Shown: positions 53,347 through 63,419, counted from the first letter of the stretch. The stretch: DNA of 64,000 nt from Superficieibacter sp. 1612_C1 (GCF_015234305.1 NZ_JADGMI010000001.1:62001-126000), one strand, 5' to 3'. The notes: generated from the sequence alone by a model not told the origin. Translations and numbers: made by a program.

Positions 53347-55224
53347 TTAATGTGCTTCCGCTTGCTTCTGGCGTCCGTCAACCCACGGGAATTCGGCGAT
53401 GCGAATACGCGCGCAGCCGTAAGGCACCAGCGTGACCGTCGACGGGCACGACATTGCGTCGTACGCCGGGCTGTTCGGCACCGGGCCTGCCGAGTTATCC
53501 ACGACTTTCCAGGTGGGGAGCCGACGTGCGCTGGCGCGCAGGGTCAGCGGGGCACTGGCTAGCGCAAACGGCTGCTCGCCGGAAGGCCGATAGTGGATCT
53601 CACGAATATCCGCGCCGGTTTCCGGCTGGACGTCGAGCGCATAGTTCCAGGTGGAACGTGGACGCACTTCCCAGTCGCCGGTGATCGCGCCGCCGGGAAT
53701 TTTTTCCCAGATTTCGCCGGGCGTCAGCGCCATCAGCAGCGGACCGTAATAGAGGCTGACCGCGTTGTGATGACGCGGTTCAACGATAACCTCACGTTCA
53801 AAGATGACGGTAACATTGTCTCCGGTCTGCCACTGCCGGGTGAGGGGCAGATAGCCGCTTTCATTCACCACGGGAAGGGTATTGCCGTTGAGGGTGATAA
53901 GCGCGCCGCAGCTCCATTGCGGTATGCGCAGCCACAGCGTTTTCTCTCCGACAGGCGCGGAATGCACCGTAAAGATCAGATCGGCGTTGAAGGGATAATC
54001 GGTATCCAGCGATACTTTCCAGTCGCCCGATTCGACGGTAGCAGGGGCGTATACCATACAGGCCAGATCGCCTGCGCCGACGCGCATGAACAGGCTGTTA
54101 CAGAACTTCGGCCAGCCCTGATGATAATTCGCGGTACAGCAGCCGAAGTTAGGCTCCAGACCGAAGGTATTACATTCGTCTCCGCTATAGGTCCAGTTGC
54201 GCTGGGCAACGCTGGCAGCAATCTGGTTCGGCTGTTGATGGTATTGGTGCGCCATCATGTCTGCGGTGATCCCGGCGGGCAGGGCGTTAAACGCGATGCG
54301 TTCGAGACGATCGGCAAAGCTGGCCTCGCCGTAGATCCGCAGCAGGTTTTCCAGCGAATACATTAATTCGACTATGGCGCATAGCTCCACGCCCTGTTCC
54401 GGTGCGTTGCCCGCCAGCCACTCATCGCCGGAGAACATGCCCTGCGCCTGCCCGTGGTGGCGATCCAGTTCGCTAAAGCAGCGCTGAATTTCTGTCAGCC
54501 GCTGGCGCTGTTGATCAATATCGTCATGCATGGCGGAGTATTTCATTCCCATCGCGACGTTAACCACATGCGTCAGATGAGAGAAATAGTTAACCGGGCC
54601 GGTGGGCAAATGATGGAGGATAAAGTCCGGCCAGTGATTTCCCTGCGCCAGCAGCAGTTGGGCAAGTTCGGGCAGTTTGTCATCATCCGGCTGCTGTTTC
54701 CACGCCCACAGTACCGGGAGAACGTTATCGGCGGCGCGGGCTTTCCCCCAGTCGCTCAGCGGGCGTTCAGGAAGATGTTGAAGCTGATAATGGAAGTAGC
54801 GCTGCATAAAAGGCAGAACGCGGGGATCGCTGGTGGCGTCGGCGTACTGCATCAATACTTTCAGCGCCACCATGCGCGGCCACCAGTCATTATTCTGCCG
54901 GGGTCCAAACCAGCCCTCCGCATCCTGACTATTGAGCATCCACTCAATCCACTTCTGCGTTTTCTTGATCAGCTTTTCATCATGCAGGCAGTACGCCAGC
55001 GGAAGCAGCCCGTCGAGGTAATAAGGGCCGCGCTCCCAGCTCTCGCCGCTACCGCCCAGCCAGCCGCTGTTTTCACCGACATCGGGCCAGACCTCTTCCA
55101 GTTGCCCGGAAAGACCCTGCGCCTGTAGTGTTAACTGACGCTTCAGCCATCCGAGAGGCTGGATATTGCCCGGATTAATAAACGACAGCGTTCCCGGAAT
55201 GGCAGATACCGTATTTAGCTTCAT
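53347..55224 (-). CDS. GH127-type beta-L-arabinofuranosidase (DUF1680)
   Basis: 625 residues of the DUF1680 (alpha/alpha)6-barrel family. The zinc and catalytic set known from bifidobacterial HypBA1 (Glu-x-Cys plus Cys-Cys) is present as E280-L-C282 and C362-C363 in NFGCCTANYHQGWPKF. The cysteine nucleophile should therefore work. The family removes beta-L-arabinofuranose, for example from hydroxyproline-linked arabinosides of plant extensins. No signal peptide, hence cytoplasmic. ATG 55224 follows GGAG. Specificity inside the DUF1680 clan remains inferred. Confidence 0.85.
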   Translation of the reverse strand: MKLNTVSAIPGTLSFINPGNIQPLGWLKRQLTLQAQGLSGQLEEVWPDVGENSGWLGGSGESWERGPYYLDGLLPLAYCLHDEKLIKKTQKWIEWMLNSQDAEGWFGPRQNNDWWPRMVALKVLMQYADATSDPRVLPFMQRYFHYQLQHLPERPLSDWGKARAADNVLPVLWAWKQQPDDDKLPELAQLLLAQGNHWPDFILHHLPTGPVNYFSHLTHVVNVAMGMKYSAMHDDIDQQRQRLTEIQRCFSELDRHHGQAQGMFSGDEWLAGNAPEQGVELCAIVELMYSLENLLRIYGEASFADRLERIAFNALPAGITADMMAHQYHQQPNQIAASVAQRNWTYSGDECNTFGLEPNFGCCTANYHQGWPKFCNSLFMRVGAGDLACMVYAPATVESGDWKVSLDTDYPFNADLIFTVHSAPVGEKTLWLRIPQWSCGALITLNGNTLPVVNESGYLPLTRQWQTGDNVTVIFEREVIVEPRHHNAVSLYYGPLLMALTPGEIWEKIPGGAITGDWEVRPRSTWNYALDVQPETGADIREIHYRPSGEQPFALASAPLTLRASARRLPTWKVVDNSAGPVPNSPAYDAMSCPSTVTLVPYGCARIRIAEFPWVDGRQKQAEAH

Positions 55225-55259
55225 GCTCGATCTCCATGAAATAATAGACAAGTATTGGA

Positions 55260-56129
55260 TTAGCCTTTCGTGGCACCGCTGGTTAATCCGCTGACATAAT
55301 GCTTTTGTAAAAACAGGAAAATAATGATGCAGGGCAGCATGGTGAAGGTGGTGCTGGCCTGGAGTAAGCCCCAGTTAACGGTGCCATACTGCCCGGAGCT
55401 GGTGGTAAACAGTAAAATAGGCATGGTGTAGTTCTCTGAATCGGTCATAAATACCAGCGCAACTAAGAACTCATTCCATGCGGCAATAAATGTGGTGACG
55501 ATGACGGTGACAATGCCGGGGGAAATCATGGTCGGCATGACCCGGAAAAGGATTTTTAGCGGTGAGCAACCGTCAAGCTGTGCCGCTTCATCTATTTCTT
55601 TTGGAATGCTGTCAAAGGTGTTGCGCATCATAAAAACGCTAAACGGCAGCTGGAAAGTAATATAAACCAGCACCAACCCGATAATGTTATTTTGCAGCCC
55701 CATTTTGGTAATAATAATAAATAGCGGCGTCAAAATTGGCTGGAAAGGGATCATCATCGTTAACAGGATGATGACAAAAAAGAGGTTCTTACCGCGAAAA
55801 TTAAAGCGTGAAAAACCATAGCCAGCCAGCGTGGACAAGATCACCGTTCCGATCACCGTCAGGAGTGATATTATCCCTGACAGCATAATTGCTCTGGTCA
55901 TACTGTTACTGGAGAGCAACAGTTCGCTAAAGTTATCGATAGTGAAAATAGACGGCCACCATGTCGGCGGCGTCATTACCAGGTCGCCAGGGATTTTCAA
56001 TGACGAAATAAATACGCACGCTAAGGGATACAGGAACCCTATCACTAACAGGCCATTAACCGCATAGAATAAGATCCCGGTGAGGGTGTTTCTCTGGCGG
56101 TTAAACTGTAAAACGACGTCGTTGCTCAT
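55260..56129 (-). CDS. Carbohydrate ABC transporter permease (MalG type)
   Basis: 289 residues with six predicted helices and the CUT1 coupling loop EIDEAAQLDGCSPLKILFRVMPTM. It begins with a basic N-terminus and NGLLVIGFLYPLACVFISSLK. With the adjacent MalF-type permease it forms the import channel. It is two bases from that gene and 35 bp before GH127. Confidence 0.9.
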   Translation of the reverse strand: MSNDVVLQFNRQRNTLTGILFYAVNGLLVIGFLYPLACVFISSLKIPGDLVMTPPTWWPSIFTIDNFSELLLSSNSMTRAIMLSGIISLLTVIGTVILSTLAGYGFSRFNFRGKNLFFVIILLTMMIPFQPILTPLFIIITKMGLQNNIIGLVLVYITFQLPFSVFMMRNTFDSIPKEIDEAAQLDGCSPLKILFRVMPTMISPGIVTVIVTTFIAAWNEFLVALVFMTDSENYTMPILLFTTSSGQYGTVNWGLLQASTTFTMLPCIIIFLFLQKHYVSGLTSGATKG

Positions 56130-56131
56130 GA

Positions 56132-57100
56132 TTAAGCCCGTCCCTCTTTATCGCGTAAGAACCAGATTTGCAGAATGCTAATAACCATTAAGATGAATAG
56201 CTGGACAATAGATAACGCAGCACCATAACCCATACGACCATAAAGAAAGGAGTTGTTGTAAATATAAAATACGTTGGTGATGGTCTTATCCATCGGGCCG
56301 CCATTGGTAATAATATAAAACTGATCGAAAGCCAGCAGCGAGCCGGATACGGAGAGGATCAGCGTTAGCATAAAGGTGCGTCGCATCAGCGGCAGCGTGA
56401 TGTAGCGTAGCCGCCGCCAGCCTGTTGCACCATCGACCTGCGCCGCATGATAAATATCTTTATCGATCCCCTGTAGGCCAACCAGCAGCAGGATCATGTT
56501 AAAACCCGCCGTTTTCCATAACACCATCGCGATAACGACACAGAAGCTGGCGTTAAAAGAATCCTGATAAATTACCGGTGCGTCAAACACCCCTAGCGAG
56601 ACGCCGAGATGATTCAGCAGGCCGTAGCGCGGATCGAGCAACCAGCGCCACATAATACTGGCCGCGCCAAAGCCAATCACCGTAGGCAGAAAATAGACGC
56701 TGCGGAAAAACGCGACGCCGGGTTTGTGGTTCTCTTTCACCAGCGACGCCATGACCATCGACAGTATGAATATCAACGGCGTAATAATGATGGCGTACAT
56801 AAACGTGAACTTTAATGCATGCCAGAAAATATCATCATCAATAATATTAAGATAATTCGTCAGGCCAATAAATTTGACCTTGCCAAACAGGGGCCACTTA
56901 TAAAAAGACATCCATGCGGTCATAATGAGCGGGGTAATAAAGAACAGCCCCACGACGATCAGCACCGGCAGGATGAATAAAAACCCCAGATAACCTTTGG
57001 TGTTGTTTTTACGGAATTTCAGCCCGGACAATGCAGCATTTTTTTGTTGAAGCCATTGCTGAAAAAGCTGGGGTTGATACTCTTCTGTTTGTGTAGACAT
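56132..57100 (-). CDS. Carbohydrate ABC transporter permease (MalF type)
   Basis: 322 residues with about six helices; the coupling loop is DIYHAAQVDGATGWRRLRYITLPLM. The cytoplasmic N-terminus (about 1-40) is longer than in its MalG partner, as usual. ATG 57100 is used; a TTG lies two codons upstream. GAGG precedes it. The gene is 79 bp after the binding-protein gene. Confidence 0.9.
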   Translation of the reverse strand: MSTQTEEYQPQLFQQWLQQKNAALSGLKFRKNNTKGYLGFLFILPVLIVVGLFFITPLIMTAWMSFYKWPLFGKVKFIGLTNYLNIIDDDIFWHALKFTFMYAIIITPLIFILSMVMASLVKENHKPGVAFFRSVYFLPTVIGFGAASIMWRWLLDPRYGLLNHLGVSLGVFDAPVIYQDSFNASFCVVIAMVLWKTAGFNMILLLVGLQGIDKDIYHAAQVDGATGWRRLRYITLPLMRRTFMLTLILSVSGSLLAFDQFYIITNGGPMDKTITNVFYIYNNSFLYGRMGYGAALSIVQLFILMVISILQIWFLRDKEGRA

Positions 57101-57179
57101 TCTCAACGCCTCACCGACAGGCGATCTGCCAGTAGTAACGTACTGGCAGAGGCCTTATTTAGAACGATTTTAGTAAATC

Positions 57180-58430
57180 TTACTGTTCCGATCTTTTTAA
57201 AATTTGCTTAATTTTATGGTCAGCCGTTTTCAGCGCGTTATCCACATCGCCTTCAAAAATGGATTTTTGTATCAGCGTCAGCAGCGGGCTATTTTGGGCA
57301 TTAATGGTTTCATTATAAGGGACCAGATAAGGCACATGTCCTTTGGCCAGCGCTTTACTGGCCAGTAAATATTTGGCGTCTTTCTGGCTGTACGGATTTT
57401 CGCTGGCGTCCTGGCGCGTGGGAATATAGCCATTTTTCGCCAGGACTTCGATCTGCGTCTCTTTCGATAAGGTCCAGTTGATAAAATCAATGGCTTCTTT
57501 CTCATGCTTGCTACCGACCGGAATGGCAAAAGCGTCGCCGCCAGAGAAGGAGGCCCAGTCGCCTTTTTTCTCACCGGGGAAATAAGCTACGCCATAATCA
57601 ATATCAGGGTAGTTATCTTTAAATACTTTAAAGGTGAATGCGCCAGAACCCACCATGCCGATTTTCCCGGAGGCAAACGAGTCGTTGAGGGAGGAATCGG
57701 CCCGGGAGAGCGGCGAAATTAACCCGTCTTTGTACATGTTGTGGAAAAAGGTGAGCGTTTTTTTGTTATTTTCTGAGTTAACCACCGAGGTTTTGCCGTC
57801 AGCGGAGACCAGATCGCCGCCGTTGGCCCAGAGATAAGGCACAAAGGTAAACGCCAGACAACCGGAACATCCGCCGGGGAGCGCAAAGCCGTAATAGCCG
57901 TCGCCAAGTTTGGTGATCTTCTCAGCATCCTCACGTAATTCCTGTAGCGTCTCCGGCGGTCGTTGCGGGTCTAAACCAGCCTCGCGGAAAAGCTTTTTAT
58001 TGTAATAGAGGAAAGAAGATTCAGCGGCAAAAGGAACGCCATAAATATGGCCTTCATAGCTGCCAATCGCTTTCAGCGTGTCGCTAAACTGGCCTATATA
58101 ATCTTTGGTGCCGATTTTGTCCGTCAGATCCACCAGCTGTTCAGAGCGGTTAAGTTCGGGGAAATAGACAATATCAAGCGCCACCAGATCGGGAGGATTC
58201 CCGGCGGCAATGGATGAGCTCAGTTTAGACATTAAGGAGGAGTTGGGAATGACATTCAGGCGAACGTTAACCTTATCCTGGGATTTATTGTATTCATTAA
58301 CAATAACCTCCAGAGATGACTGATCGCTGCGGCCCCAAAAGGTTATTGTTTCTTTTGCCTGCGCAATTCCATTAAATGAGGCGGAAATAATACACGCGGC
58401 AACGGTGGTATGGACAAATTTAGAAATCAT
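57180..58430 (-). CDS. Extracellular sugar-binding protein (SBP family 1)
   Basis: 416 residues. A signal peptide (about 1-25, ending GIAQA) precedes a CUT1 binding protein: ETITFWGRSDQSSLEVIVNEYNKS, IAAGNPPDLVALDIVYFPEL and GKIGMVGSGAFTF. Aromatic residues such as W33 and the segment FTFVPYLWANGGD suit oligosaccharide binding. It captures the substrate in the periplasm. ATG 58430 has GGGG upstream; the longer frame would overlap the regulator gene. It lies 16 bp after that gene. Confidence 0.9.
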   Translation of the reverse strand: MISKFVHTTVAACIISASFNGIAQAKETITFWGRSDQSSLEVIVNEYNKSQDKVNVRLNVIPNSSLMSKLSSSIAAGNPPDLVALDIVYFPELNRSEQLVDLTDKIGTKDYIGQFSDTLKAIGSYEGHIYGVPFAAESSFLYYNKKLFREAGLDPQRPPETLQELREDAEKITKLGDGYYGFALPGGCSGCLAFTFVPYLWANGGDLVSADGKTSVVNSENNKKTLTFFHNMYKDGLISPLSRADSSLNDSFASGKIGMVGSGAFTFKVFKDNYPDIDYGVAYFPGEKKGDWASFSGGDAFAIPVGSKHEKEAIDFINWTLSKETQIEVLAKNGYIPTRQDASENPYSQKDAKYLLASKALAKGHVPYLVPYNETINAQNSPLLTLIQKSIFEGDVDNALKTADHKIKQILKRSEQ

Positions 58431-58446
58431 AAAATCCCCTAATTTG

Positions 58447-59472
58447 TTACGCTTGAGAATATTTACAACTTGATTCTCCGGGTTGTAAGTAGCAGGGGAC
58501 CATAATTTTCCCTCTGCGATCCTGACCATCTATTTTTTCTATTAAACACTCACCGGCAATGCGGCCTAATTCTTTCAGTTGAAAATCAATACTGCTTAAT
58601 GTGGGGCGGCACAATTCCGTGATGACCTGCCAGTTATCAAAGCTCACCACCGCTACATCGCCGGGGACGGATTTGTGGTATTCATATAACGCCTGTAGTA
58701 CGCCGTGACCAATTAAATCATTCCCGGTAATGACGCCGTCGATCCCGATGCCCTGAGCCAGAAGATCCCGCACGGCGCTGTAGCCATGTTCCGAGGTCCA
58801 GCTTCCGTAGCTAAGAGGATAATTACGCAAACCCTGCGCCATCAGCACCTTCTGACAGCCCGCGTCACGCTGCTGCACGGCCATAAAACGCTCAGGCCCG
58901 GTGATTTGCACAATATTTTTGCAGCCCTGCTCGACCAGATGTTGACAGGCCAGCTCGCCCGCGCCGAAGTCGTCAGGCAGCACGCACATCGCATTGTCAT
59001 CATCCACGTCGGTATAGGCATACACCACCGGCGTATTATTTTTTAAATTCAGCGGTTCGCGTTTATCCGTTTTGGCGGCGGTGACAATAATGCCATCTAC
59101 ATGTTTTGCTAATAAGGAGGCAATATGCCGTTTGAATTCCTGCGGCGAACCGCTGGCATTACACAGGAAAACGGAGATCTGCGCTTCTGCCAGCGCGCTT
59201 TCAATTCCTTTCAAAATAGGCAAACTAAATCGTCCGTAGCCGTCGCTGGATAATAAGCCGATGGTATAGGTTTTCTTCTGATGCAGCGAGCGGGCCAGTT
59301 CGCTGGGGCGATAATCCATATCATTAATGACGCGCGTAATTTTATCTTTGGTATGCTGACTAATCGACCCGGTGCCATTCATCACTTTGGATACGGTACT
59401 AATACTGACATTAGCCGCGCTGGCAATGTCTTTTATTGTGATGCGAGTTTTGTTATCGGCTTTTTTCATCAT
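58447..59472 (-). CDS. LacI-family transcriptional regulator
   Basis: 341 residues. The N-terminal HTH is ITIKDIASAANVSISTVSKVMNG with the hinge YRPSELARSLHQKKT. The periplasmic-binding-like effector domain follows (IGLLSSDGYGRFSLP onward; GVITGNDLIGHGVLQAL). It should repress the island until a sugar signal binds. ATG 59472 or 59469 are both possible (tandem ATG). It is the first gene of the operon, so it probably represses its own synthesis through the palindrome at 59517-59532. Confidence 0.9.
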   Translation of the reverse strand: MMKKADNKTRITIKDIASAANVSISTVSKVMNGTGSISQHTKDKITRVINDMDYRPSELARSLHQKKTYTIGLLSSDGYGRFSLPILKGIESALAEAQISVFLCNASGSPQEFKRHIASLLAKHVDGIIVTAAKTDKREPLNLKNNTPVVYAYTDVDDDNAMCVLPDDFGAGELACQHLVEQGCKNIVQITGPERFMAVQQRDAGCQKVLMAQGLRNYPLSYGSWTSEHGYSAVRDLLAQGIGIDGVITGNDLIGHGVLQALYEYHKSVPGDVAVVSFDNWQVITELCRPTLSSIDFQLKELGRIAGECLIEKIDGQDRRGKIMVPCYLQPGESSCKYSQA

Positions 59473-59498
59473 TTCTATTGCATCGGTTCGATCCTGTT

Positions 59499-59532
59499 GG
59501 CTGTGATTATAAAAAAAGGAAAACGTTTTCCT
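59499..59532 (-). promoter_or_regulatory. Promoter -10 and LacI-type operator of the sugar operon
   Basis: On the minus strand a perfect TATAAT occupies 59511-59506, which puts the transcript start near 59499. The 16-bp perfect palindrome AGGAAAACGTTTTCCT (59517-59532) has the central CG typical of LacI-family operators and fills the promoter spacer. No good -35 is visible. Confidence 0.75.
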
Positions 59533-59550
59533 ATTCGGTTTTGAGCAGAG

Positions 59551-59566
59551 TGAGAAAATGATCACA
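59551..59566 (-). promoter_or_regulatory. CRP site of the sugar operon
   Basis: TGAGA-N6-TCACA, nine of ten consensus positions of TGTGA-N6-TCACA. Its centre is about 60 bp upstream of the predicted start, the class I activator position. Confidence 0.65.
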
Positions 59567-59772
59567 AATATACGCCGTGGATGACGAGTAACGTGATCCG
59601 TATAGCGTTTATACAATATTAAATATATTATTGAAATTAATAGGATGTGTATTTATATATCTGGAGATTATGTTTTTAGTTTTATAAATAGGCTCGGGGT
59701 ATGGTTTATTAAATATTATTGACGATGTGATTATATAAATGCGAGCGGGGAAGGGGGAGCAGTAAAATAGCC
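59567..59772. other. AT-rich gap upstream of the sugar operon
   Basis: About 200 bp between the CRP site and the tsx terminator. It is rich in A and T, has no credible ORF, and shows no remnant of yajD that I can recognise. Confidence 0.4.
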
Positions 59773-59806
59773 CCCGATAAGTCGACAACACAGCCGACTT
59801 ACCGGG
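59773..59806 (-). terminator. tsx terminator
   Basis: CCCGATAAGTCG pairs with CGACTTACCGGG (one mismatch) around a ten-base loop; on the minus strand GGCTATTTTA follows. It begins 11 bp after the tsx stop. Confidence 0.75.
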
Positions 59807-59816
59807 AGAGCGGGGA

Positions 59817-60671
59817 TTAGAAGTTATACCCTGCGACCAGATACCAGCCGAAGCCGTTAGACTTGATCGGCTCCGCCTGCCATACCGGCTGATCGCCATC
59901 GTTCCACTGACCACCGTTGTGGAAGTAACGCGCGACCACAGAGTAGTGCCAGTGATCGTAGTTCAGCCCCAGAACGTGACTGGAAGCAATGGAGTTGCTG
60001 GTGCGATACTGATCGTCGCCCAGGTCTGAACCCCAGTCAAAGTTGGTGAAGCCGATGTAGCTCAGGTGGCCGCCCCAGACGTCGGTGATCGGCACAAAGT
60101 ATTTAATTTTGAAGCGGTAGCCATCCCACTCGTTTTCGTTAGAGGCACCGTAGTTTTGCCACTGGTACTTGGCATAAATGTTCAGATTAAGGCCAATTGG
60201 CAGACCGGTTTCCACGTCTGTACCCAGACCCATATACCAGGTGCTCTGACGACCCGCCTCGTTACGGCCCATATCGTAGATATAGTTGTTGGCGAAGTAC
60301 CACTCTTTGAACGGGCCAACGCTCAGGTCGGAGTTGGTCAGTTTATCAATTGAAAAACGCGGTTCGATTTCGGTAAACAGTGGCGAACCGTGGTTCCAGA
60401 TGCCGCGTGAATCGCCGTCACCGCCGAAGAAACGCGGCGCATCCACATAGCCGTAGAAGTCAAACCAGTCTTTTTTAGCGAACGCTTCGTATTCCAGATA
60501 GGTATCGTTACGTAATGCTGGCCCAAAGCGGGTGTGATAGCTGCCGACCACGTTGACGCTCTGATGCCACCAGTCGGAGAGGAACTGCGGTTTTTCCGCG
60601 TCGGCTGCCTGAGCGGTGAAGCCAGAAGAGAGCGCCAGCACTGCGCCTGCTGCAAGAATTGTATGTTTCAT
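59817..60671 (-). CDS. tsx: Nucleoside-specific channel-forming porin Tsx
   Basis: 284 residues (294 in E. coli; short deletions in extracellular loops near the C-terminus). A signal peptide (about 1-22) is followed by a mature start with [20 protein letters not shown]. It is a 12-strand barrel that ends in phenylalanine (VAGYNF) for BAM recognition. It lets nucleosides and deoxynucleosides cross the outer membrane and is a phage and colicin receptor; the loop differences could change that. DeoR/CytR/CRP control is known in E. coli. Confidence 0.95.
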   Translation of the reverse strand: MKHTILAAGAVLALSSGFTAQAADAEKPQFLSDWWHQSVNVVGSYHTRFGPALRNDTYLEYEAFAKKDWFDFYGYVDAPRFFGGDGDSRGIWNHGSPLFTEIEPRFSIDKLTNSDLSVGPFKEWYFANNYIYDMGRNEAGRQSTWYMGLGTDVETGLPIGLNLNIYAKYQWQNYGASNENEWDGYRFKIKYFVPITDVWGGHLSYIGFTNFDWGSDLGDDQYRTSNSIASSHVLGLNYDHWHYSVVARYFHNGGQWNDGDQPVWQAEPIKSNGFGWYLVAGYNF

Positions 60672-61014
60672 AGTTATGCCACTGTTTGAAAAATCCCTGA
60701 CGGGAATGAAAAAGATGACTGCGCGTTACTAAATATTTCGAATTTCTGTGGTGCCTATTATAAGAATCATTGCTCACAAAAATATGTGTTGTTTCACATT
60801 CCTGTCACACACGTAATCGATTGCGTTCACGTTTGCGTACATTAACGGCGGCGATTGTACTGATAAGAGTGTTTGTTGCCAATATTTACCGGATTTAAAT
60901 AAGTATGAGTGATGGTAACGGCCAGGCAGTGACCAGAAAAAACGATGGCAATCGGAAGCAGGGTGACAACAAAGACCGGTGGGTAAAGCAGGAATAGGGT
61001 TAGTGGGAACAAAG
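60672..61014. other. tsx regulatory region (343 bp without a gene)
   Basis: Holds the tsx promoter. ACGTAATCGATTGCGT at 60811-60826 is a near-perfect dyad close to the PurR operator ACGCAAACGTTTGCGT, and a second half-match ACGTTTGCGT follows at 60829-60838. CRP/CytR-like TGTG...CACA pieces lie at 60785-60798. The rest (60850-61010) shows nothing recognisable. Confidence 0.45.
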
Positions 61015-61042
61015 CCCAACCCGACAGCTGCGTCGGGTTGGG
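61015..61042 (-). terminator. yajI terminator
   Basis: CCCAACCCGAC, loop of six, GTCGGGTTGGG: 11 perfect pairs, followed on the minus strand by CTTTGTT. Confidence 0.85.
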
Positions 61043-61078
61043 GCAATTATCCTGCGTCTGAAGGCTTACAGTACGTTG

Positions 61079-61621
61079 TCAGGGTTGCTGCGCGGGCTGA
61101 ATATCATGGATTCGAACGAAACCTAATTGCTCAGGCGTAATACCGTTAAGCTGGAGCGGAATCTCAACATCGCTCGGAGCCAGCGTGCTGGCTGGAGCAT
61201 TGATCAGCTGGTTCTTAACGTTAACTTCCTGATAATCCTGCGTCGTGCCCTGAAGTTGTCCCCACTCAACCGTGCCGCTGAAGGCTGGTAACGGATCGTT
61301 TGACTCCCCCTGAATACGCAGCGTGACGCGCGTGCCGTCTGCGTTCGGGGCAATATTTGCCAGCGACATACGCAGCATCCCAATCTGGCTGTTCAGGCGG
61401 GCTGGCGTATTCGCTCCCGGCAGCAGGTAGACGCCACTGGCCGATTTTTTATTCAGCGTATTTTGTTGGGTAATTTTTACCGTTTCCTGATTGAGCTGCG
61501 TCATCTCTTTATTGAGCGTACTGACGCTCTGATGCAGCTGGCGAACTTCACTTTGCGGCGCGCAGGCGGTCAGAGCAAACAGGCTTCCCAGCGCAAACAC
61601 TTTCAAATAACGTCTTGTCAT
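61079..61621 (-). CDS. yajI: Lipoprotein YajI (DUF3251)
   Basis: 180 residues (179 in E. coli). A lipobox LTAC gives a lipidated cysteine at about position 19. A short coiled coil (VRQLHQSVSTLNKEMTQLNQ) precedes a beta-rich domain. Function unknown. ATG 61621 (MTRRYLKVFALGSLFALTAC) follows GGGA; the 27-codon-longer frame has no ribosome site. It is divergent from nrdR. Confidence 0.92.
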   Translation of the reverse strand: MTRRYLKVFALGSLFALTACAPQSEVRQLHQSVSTLNKEMTQLNQETVKITQQNTLNKKSASGVYLLPGANTPARLNSQIGMLRMSLANIAPNADGTRVTLRIQGESNDPLPAFSGTVEWGQLQGTTQDYQEVNVKNQLINAPASTLAPSDVEIPLQLNGITPEQLGFVRIHDIQPAQQP

Positions 61622-61740
61622 CGTGTCGATCCCTTTAAAAGGACAATTATTGTCATTATGGTAGAGGATAACGGCGCGTCTGCCATCGATCCATAGTCTC
61701 AAAAAAGCTCTTCCTTTGTAGTCCCGCCAGTTCAGGGTAA

Positions 61741-62226
<486 letters not shown>

Positions 62227-62230
62227 CCTC

Positions 62231-63334
62231 ATGCAGGATGAAATATTCATGGCGCGAGCGCTGAAACTGGCGCAGCGTGGTCGTTTTACGACTCATCCCA
62301 ACCCTAATGTGGGTTGTGTCATTGTGAAAGAGGGCCGGATTGTCGGCGAAGGTTATCATCGCCGTGCCGGCGAGCCGCATGCAGAAGTTCACGCCCTGCG
62401 TTTGGCGGGGGAGAATGCTCGCGGCGCGACGGCCTACGTTACGCTGGAGCCATGCAGCCATCACGGGCGCACGCCGCCGTGCTGCGAGGCGCTGATTGCC
62501 GCAGGCGTGACGCGCGTGGTTGCCGCCATGCAGGATCCTAACCCTCAGGTCGCCGGACGCGGGTTGTATCGCCTGAAGCAGGAAGGCATTGACGTCAGCC
62601 ACGGGCTGATGATGAGCGAAGCTGAAGCGTTAAATAAAGGATTTCTCAAGCGGATGCGCACTGGTTTTCCGTATGTACAGCTTAAGCTGGGCGCATCGCT
62701 TGACGGACGAACGGCGATGGCGAGCGGGGAAAGCCAGTGGATCACCTCCCCGCAAGCGCGACGCGACGTGCAGCGTCTGCGCGCGCAAAGTCACGCGATC
62801 CTCACCAGCAGCGCGACGGTACTGGCGGACGATCCGCAGCTTAACGTGCGCTGGGACGAACTCTCCTCCGATACACAAGCGCTTTACCCGCAAGAAAGCC
62901 TGCGTCAGCCGGTCCGTATCGTAGTGGACAGCCAAAACCGCGTCACGCCTGAGCATCGCATCGTACAGCAGACGGGAGAAACCTGGTTTGCCCGCACCCA
63001 GGACGATGCGCGTGACTGGCCGCAGGGTGTCCGTACGCTGAAAATTCCGCCGCATAACGGGCATCTGGATTTGGTCGTATTGCTGATGCAACTGGGTCGT
63101 GAACAGATTAACAGCGTCTGGGTCGAAGCGGGTGCAACGCTTGCAGGCGCACTGCTTCAGGCCGGACTGGTCGATGAGCTGGTGGTCTATATTGCGCCTA
63201 AACTGCTGGGCAGCGATGCCCGCGGCCTGTGTGTTCTGCCAGGGCTTGAGAAACTGGCCGCTGCGCCCCATTTTAAATTCAATGAGATACGTCAGGTTGG
63301 CCCGGATATTTGTCTGCATCTGACTAACCTGTAG
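62231..63334 (+). CDS. ribD: Bifunctional riboflavin deaminase/reductase RibD
   Basis: 367 residues, the E. coli length. The N-terminal cytidine-deaminase-like domain has H50-A-E52 and PCSHHGRTPPC (C75, C84 bind zinc). The C-terminal reductase starts about 145 (YVQLKLGASLDGRTAM). It performs the second and third steps of the GTP branch of riboflavin synthesis. ATG 62231 is four bases after the nrdR stop. Confidence 0.97.
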   Translation: MQDEIFMARALKLAQRGRFTTHPNPNVGCVIVKEGRIVGEGYHRRAGEPHAEVHALRLAGENARGATAYVTLEPCSHHGRTPPCCEALIAAGVTRVVAAMQDPNPQVAGRGLYRLKQEGIDVSHGLMMSEAEALNKGFLKRMRTGFPYVQLKLGASLDGRTAMASGESQWITSPQARRDVQRLRAQSHAILTSSATVLADDPQLNVRWDELSSDTQALYPQESLRQPVRIVVDSQNRVTPEHRIVQQTGETWFARTQDDARDWPQGVRTLKIPPHNGHLDLVVLLMQLGREQINSVWVEAGATLAGALLQAGLVDELVVYIAPKLLGSDARGLCVLPGLEKLAAAPHFKFNEIRQVGPDICLHLTNL

Positions 63335-63419
63335 CGCCTGCGGTAAAAGAGAAGCAGCGCCTGAATTATTATGATAAAATCCGCCCCCCTGCGGGGCCAT
63401 ATGAACCCATAGGAAGAAT

